This document shows, one piece after another, positions 5,323 through 6,193 of a stretch of DNA of 6,193 nt; the first letter of the stretch is position 1, and each line of letters starts with the position of its first letter. The stretch comes from Thermoprotei archaeon (GTDB taxonomy: Archaea; Thermoproteota; Thermoprotei; Thermofilales; B15-G2), in NCBI GenBank assembly GCA_003649445.1, contig QMRV01000114.1, forward strand, positions 1-6,193. Direction: 5' to 3'. Below the pieces are notes generated by a model that was not told the DNA's origin, made no database searches, and saw nothing but the letters and a program-made list of their open reading frames with translations. The translations under genes were made by a program, and so were the position numbers.

Positions 5323-5386
5323 AGGAATCAACCCTAGAAAGTAAAGCTTGATTTACTAAGTCTTCCTATACCCTAGATATAGATAA

Positions 5387-5743
5387 CTAAGGCAATAAAC
5401 GTAGAAGTTTTTCCGCAACAATTTCTCTTTTAGCATAACAGTAAACATCAAAAAACACACCAAAAACAGCTAATCCAATAAAAATAAAAACTAAGAGGTT
5501 GAGTGTGTTAATTAGAGCACTAGACCGCCACCATATTCTACTTACCTCCGCTTTTAGCCACCAGAATAAGCCAGCAAAAATAATACAGATTATTAAGCCT
5601 AGAATTGTCAAAGCAATATTGTCAGATGTCCACGAGGTGTCGCTTACTACTCTCGTTCCTGAGTCGTATGGTATAAAATGAAAGCTTATTATCTTCTTAT
5701 AAGTTTTCGGCGAACAGCCCCATAATGACCCTTGCTCTATCAC
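5387..5743 (-). CDS. Two-helix membrane protein, C-terminal portion of a split gene
   Basis: The 118-residue frame starts at GTG 5743. It has a soluble N-terminus (IEQGSLWGCSPKTYKK, then FHFIPYDSGTRVVSD) followed by two membrane segments, ALTILGLIICIIFAGLFWWL (about residues 44-63) and LINTLNLLVFIFIGLAVFGV (77-96), and ends with a basic tail. The GTG overlaps the stop of the short frame at 5740-5856 as GTGA. Read across a two-base slip at the GTGTG run, the two give DDPPKRIV-IEQGSLWG and a continuous protein of about 155 residues. That is my preferred view because the GTG has no ribosome binding site of its own and the first residues look internal. Coupled translation of two polypeptides is the alternative. 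The family resembles uncharacterised archaeal membrane proteins I know only in outline, so I assign no function. Confidence 0.65.
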   Translation of the reverse strand: MIEQGSLWGCSPKTYKKIISFHFIPYDSGTRVVSDTSWTSDNIALTILGLIICIIFAGLFWWLKAEVSRIWWRSSALINTLNLLVFIFIGLAVFGVFFDVYCYAKREIVAEKLLRLLP

Positions 5744-5856
5744 ACTATACGCTTAGGCGGATCGTCATCAATTATCCTTACATTCTCCCTTAACAAAATA
5801 TCTCTGAGGAGTTCATAAGCTTCTTTATTTGATAATTTAGTAATTCTCTCCATCAT
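5740..5856 (-). CDS. Short N-terminal frame of the split membrane protein gene
   Basis: Starting at ATG ATG (5856/5853), this 38-residue frame reads MMERITKLSNKEAYELL, then a charged helix and strand ending DDDPPKRIV before TGA 5742-5740. It is clearly protein-like, with a predicted helix (NKEAYELLRDILLREN). The stop overlaps GTG 5743 of the next frame by four bases. It probably encodes the cytoplasmic N-terminus of the same protein, with the gene either split by a dinucleotide slip in GTGTG or translated as two coupled parts. No Shine-Dalgarno precedes the ATG pair, which suggests a leaderless or near-leaderless transcript. Confidence 0.55.
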   Translation of the reverse strand: MMERITKLSNKEAYELLRDILLRENVRIIDDDPPKRIV

Positions 5857-5946
5857 ACTGTATCTTTTCTTACTTTTGGCTTTAATCTTTTTTCTATCCA
5901 AAAAATTAAAAGCAAAACAAGAAACATCGTATTATTGGTGGTATTG
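5857..5946. promoter_or_regulatory. Divergent promoter region
   Basis: Ninety bases separate the divergent starts at 5856 (minus) and 5947 (plus). AAAAAATTAAAA around 5899-5911 is TATA-like on both strands and could serve both genes. GGTGGT at 5937-5942 is the likely ribosome binding site of the plus-strand gene. No inverted repeat as clear as those elsewhere in the window is seen. Confidence 0.35.
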
Positions 5947-6193
5947 ATGATTATAGGTATAGAATGGATAGAACTTTTTATAGTAATTGGTTTTATTCTT
6001 GGTTTGTTTTTCATTATTAGAAGAAGAAAACAAAGATACAAAAGAATTGAAAACATTATAATATCTACCATCCGATCAAAAAACGGAGCTACTCTTGATG
6101 ATTTCATAGTAAATACTGGTTTATCCGCTGAAGAAATATCAAAAATTGTTAGAAAACTCCTTTCAATGAATATTATAAAAGCTATTGAAAAGG
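5947..6193 (+). CDS. Membrane-anchored winged-helix protein (3' truncated by the window)
   Basis: The frame opens at ATG 5947, with GGTGGT four bases upstream, and continues for 82 codons to the window edge. TTG 5944 is an alternative start. It begins with one hydrophobic helix (IELFIVIGFILGLFFII, residues 8-24), then a strongly basic stretch (RRRKQRYKR, 25-33) that would lie on the cytoplasmic side. Next comes a helix-turn-helix-like part: IIISTIRSKNGATLDDF, GLSAEEISKIVRKLLSMN and IIKAIEK. The ATLDDF...GLSAEEISKIVRKLLSMNII layout fits archaeal winged-helix domains, where the last helix reads DNA. A membrane-tethered DNA-binding regulator is therefore likely, inferred from domain order. The divergent membrane protein genes at 5387-5856 are the obvious candidate targets. 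Confidence 0.65.
   Translation, partial: MIIGIEWIELFIVIGFILGLFFIIRRRKQRYKRIENIIISTIRSKNGATLDDFIVNTGLSAEEISKIVRKLLSMNIIKAIEK

Noticed and set aside
5853..6107. 84-residue minus-strand frame
   Set aside because: It is antisense to the winged-helix gene, which has a better start, ribosome binding site and domain order.
1..6193. CRISPR array, tRNA or insertion sequence
   Set aside because: No regularly spaced repeats, cloverleaf or transposase motifs were seen on either strand.

Overview
The window looks like an accessory stretch of an AT-rich archaeal genome. The evidence is short purine-rich ribosome binding sites of the AGGTGA/GGGGTG kind, TTG and GTG starts, TATA-like TTTAAA boxes close to starts, an archaeal-style membrane-anchored LEA14-like protein, and many small uncharacterised proteins. 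A Thermoproteota-type host would fit, but nothing in the window fixes the lineage. No rRNA, tRNA, CRISPR array or recognisable transposase was seen.

Left part (1-2494). A small gene (86-420) is broken by a frameshift near 321. Next, on the minus strand, comes an intact two-gene AbiE-type toxin-antitoxin module: abiEi-like antitoxin/regulator (1292-1996) followed by abiEii-like nucleotidyltransferase (544-1305), with overlapping ends. It is divergent from a Ros/MucR-like zinc-finger gene (2136-2494) that is also broken by a frameshift. The 139-bp divergent intergenic region carries a perfect 8-bp inverted repeat that resembles an operator and overlaps TATA-like sequence.

Middle (2495-4180). 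A 400-bp stretch has no intact gene but holds a stop-interrupted coding-like relic, a GC-rich inverted repeat, and a 12-bp palindrome between two 9-bp direct repeats. It is followed by a compact plus-strand operon of three unknown genes: a 190-residue protein, a 77-residue four-cysteine zinc-ribbon-like protein, and an 80-residue protein coupled to it by an ATGA overlap. A 21-bp inverted repeat, another decayed reading frame and a 17-bp palindrome with repeated half-sites follow.

Right part (4181-6193). This part is dominated by membrane proteins. A small two-helix protein (4181-4477) converges on a LEA14/WHy-like anchored protein (4447-5322). Upstream of the latter on the same strand is a two-helix protein split into two reading frames that meet at a GTGA overlap (5740-5856 and 5387-5743). 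Divergent from these, a gene for a membrane-anchored winged-helix protein (5947 onward) runs off the window.

The main theme is contrast. The larger genes are intact, while four or five small frames carry single lesions. This suggests an eroding accessory island around a maintained toxin-antitoxin module, although assembly indels or programmed frameshifting cannot be excluded for individual cases.
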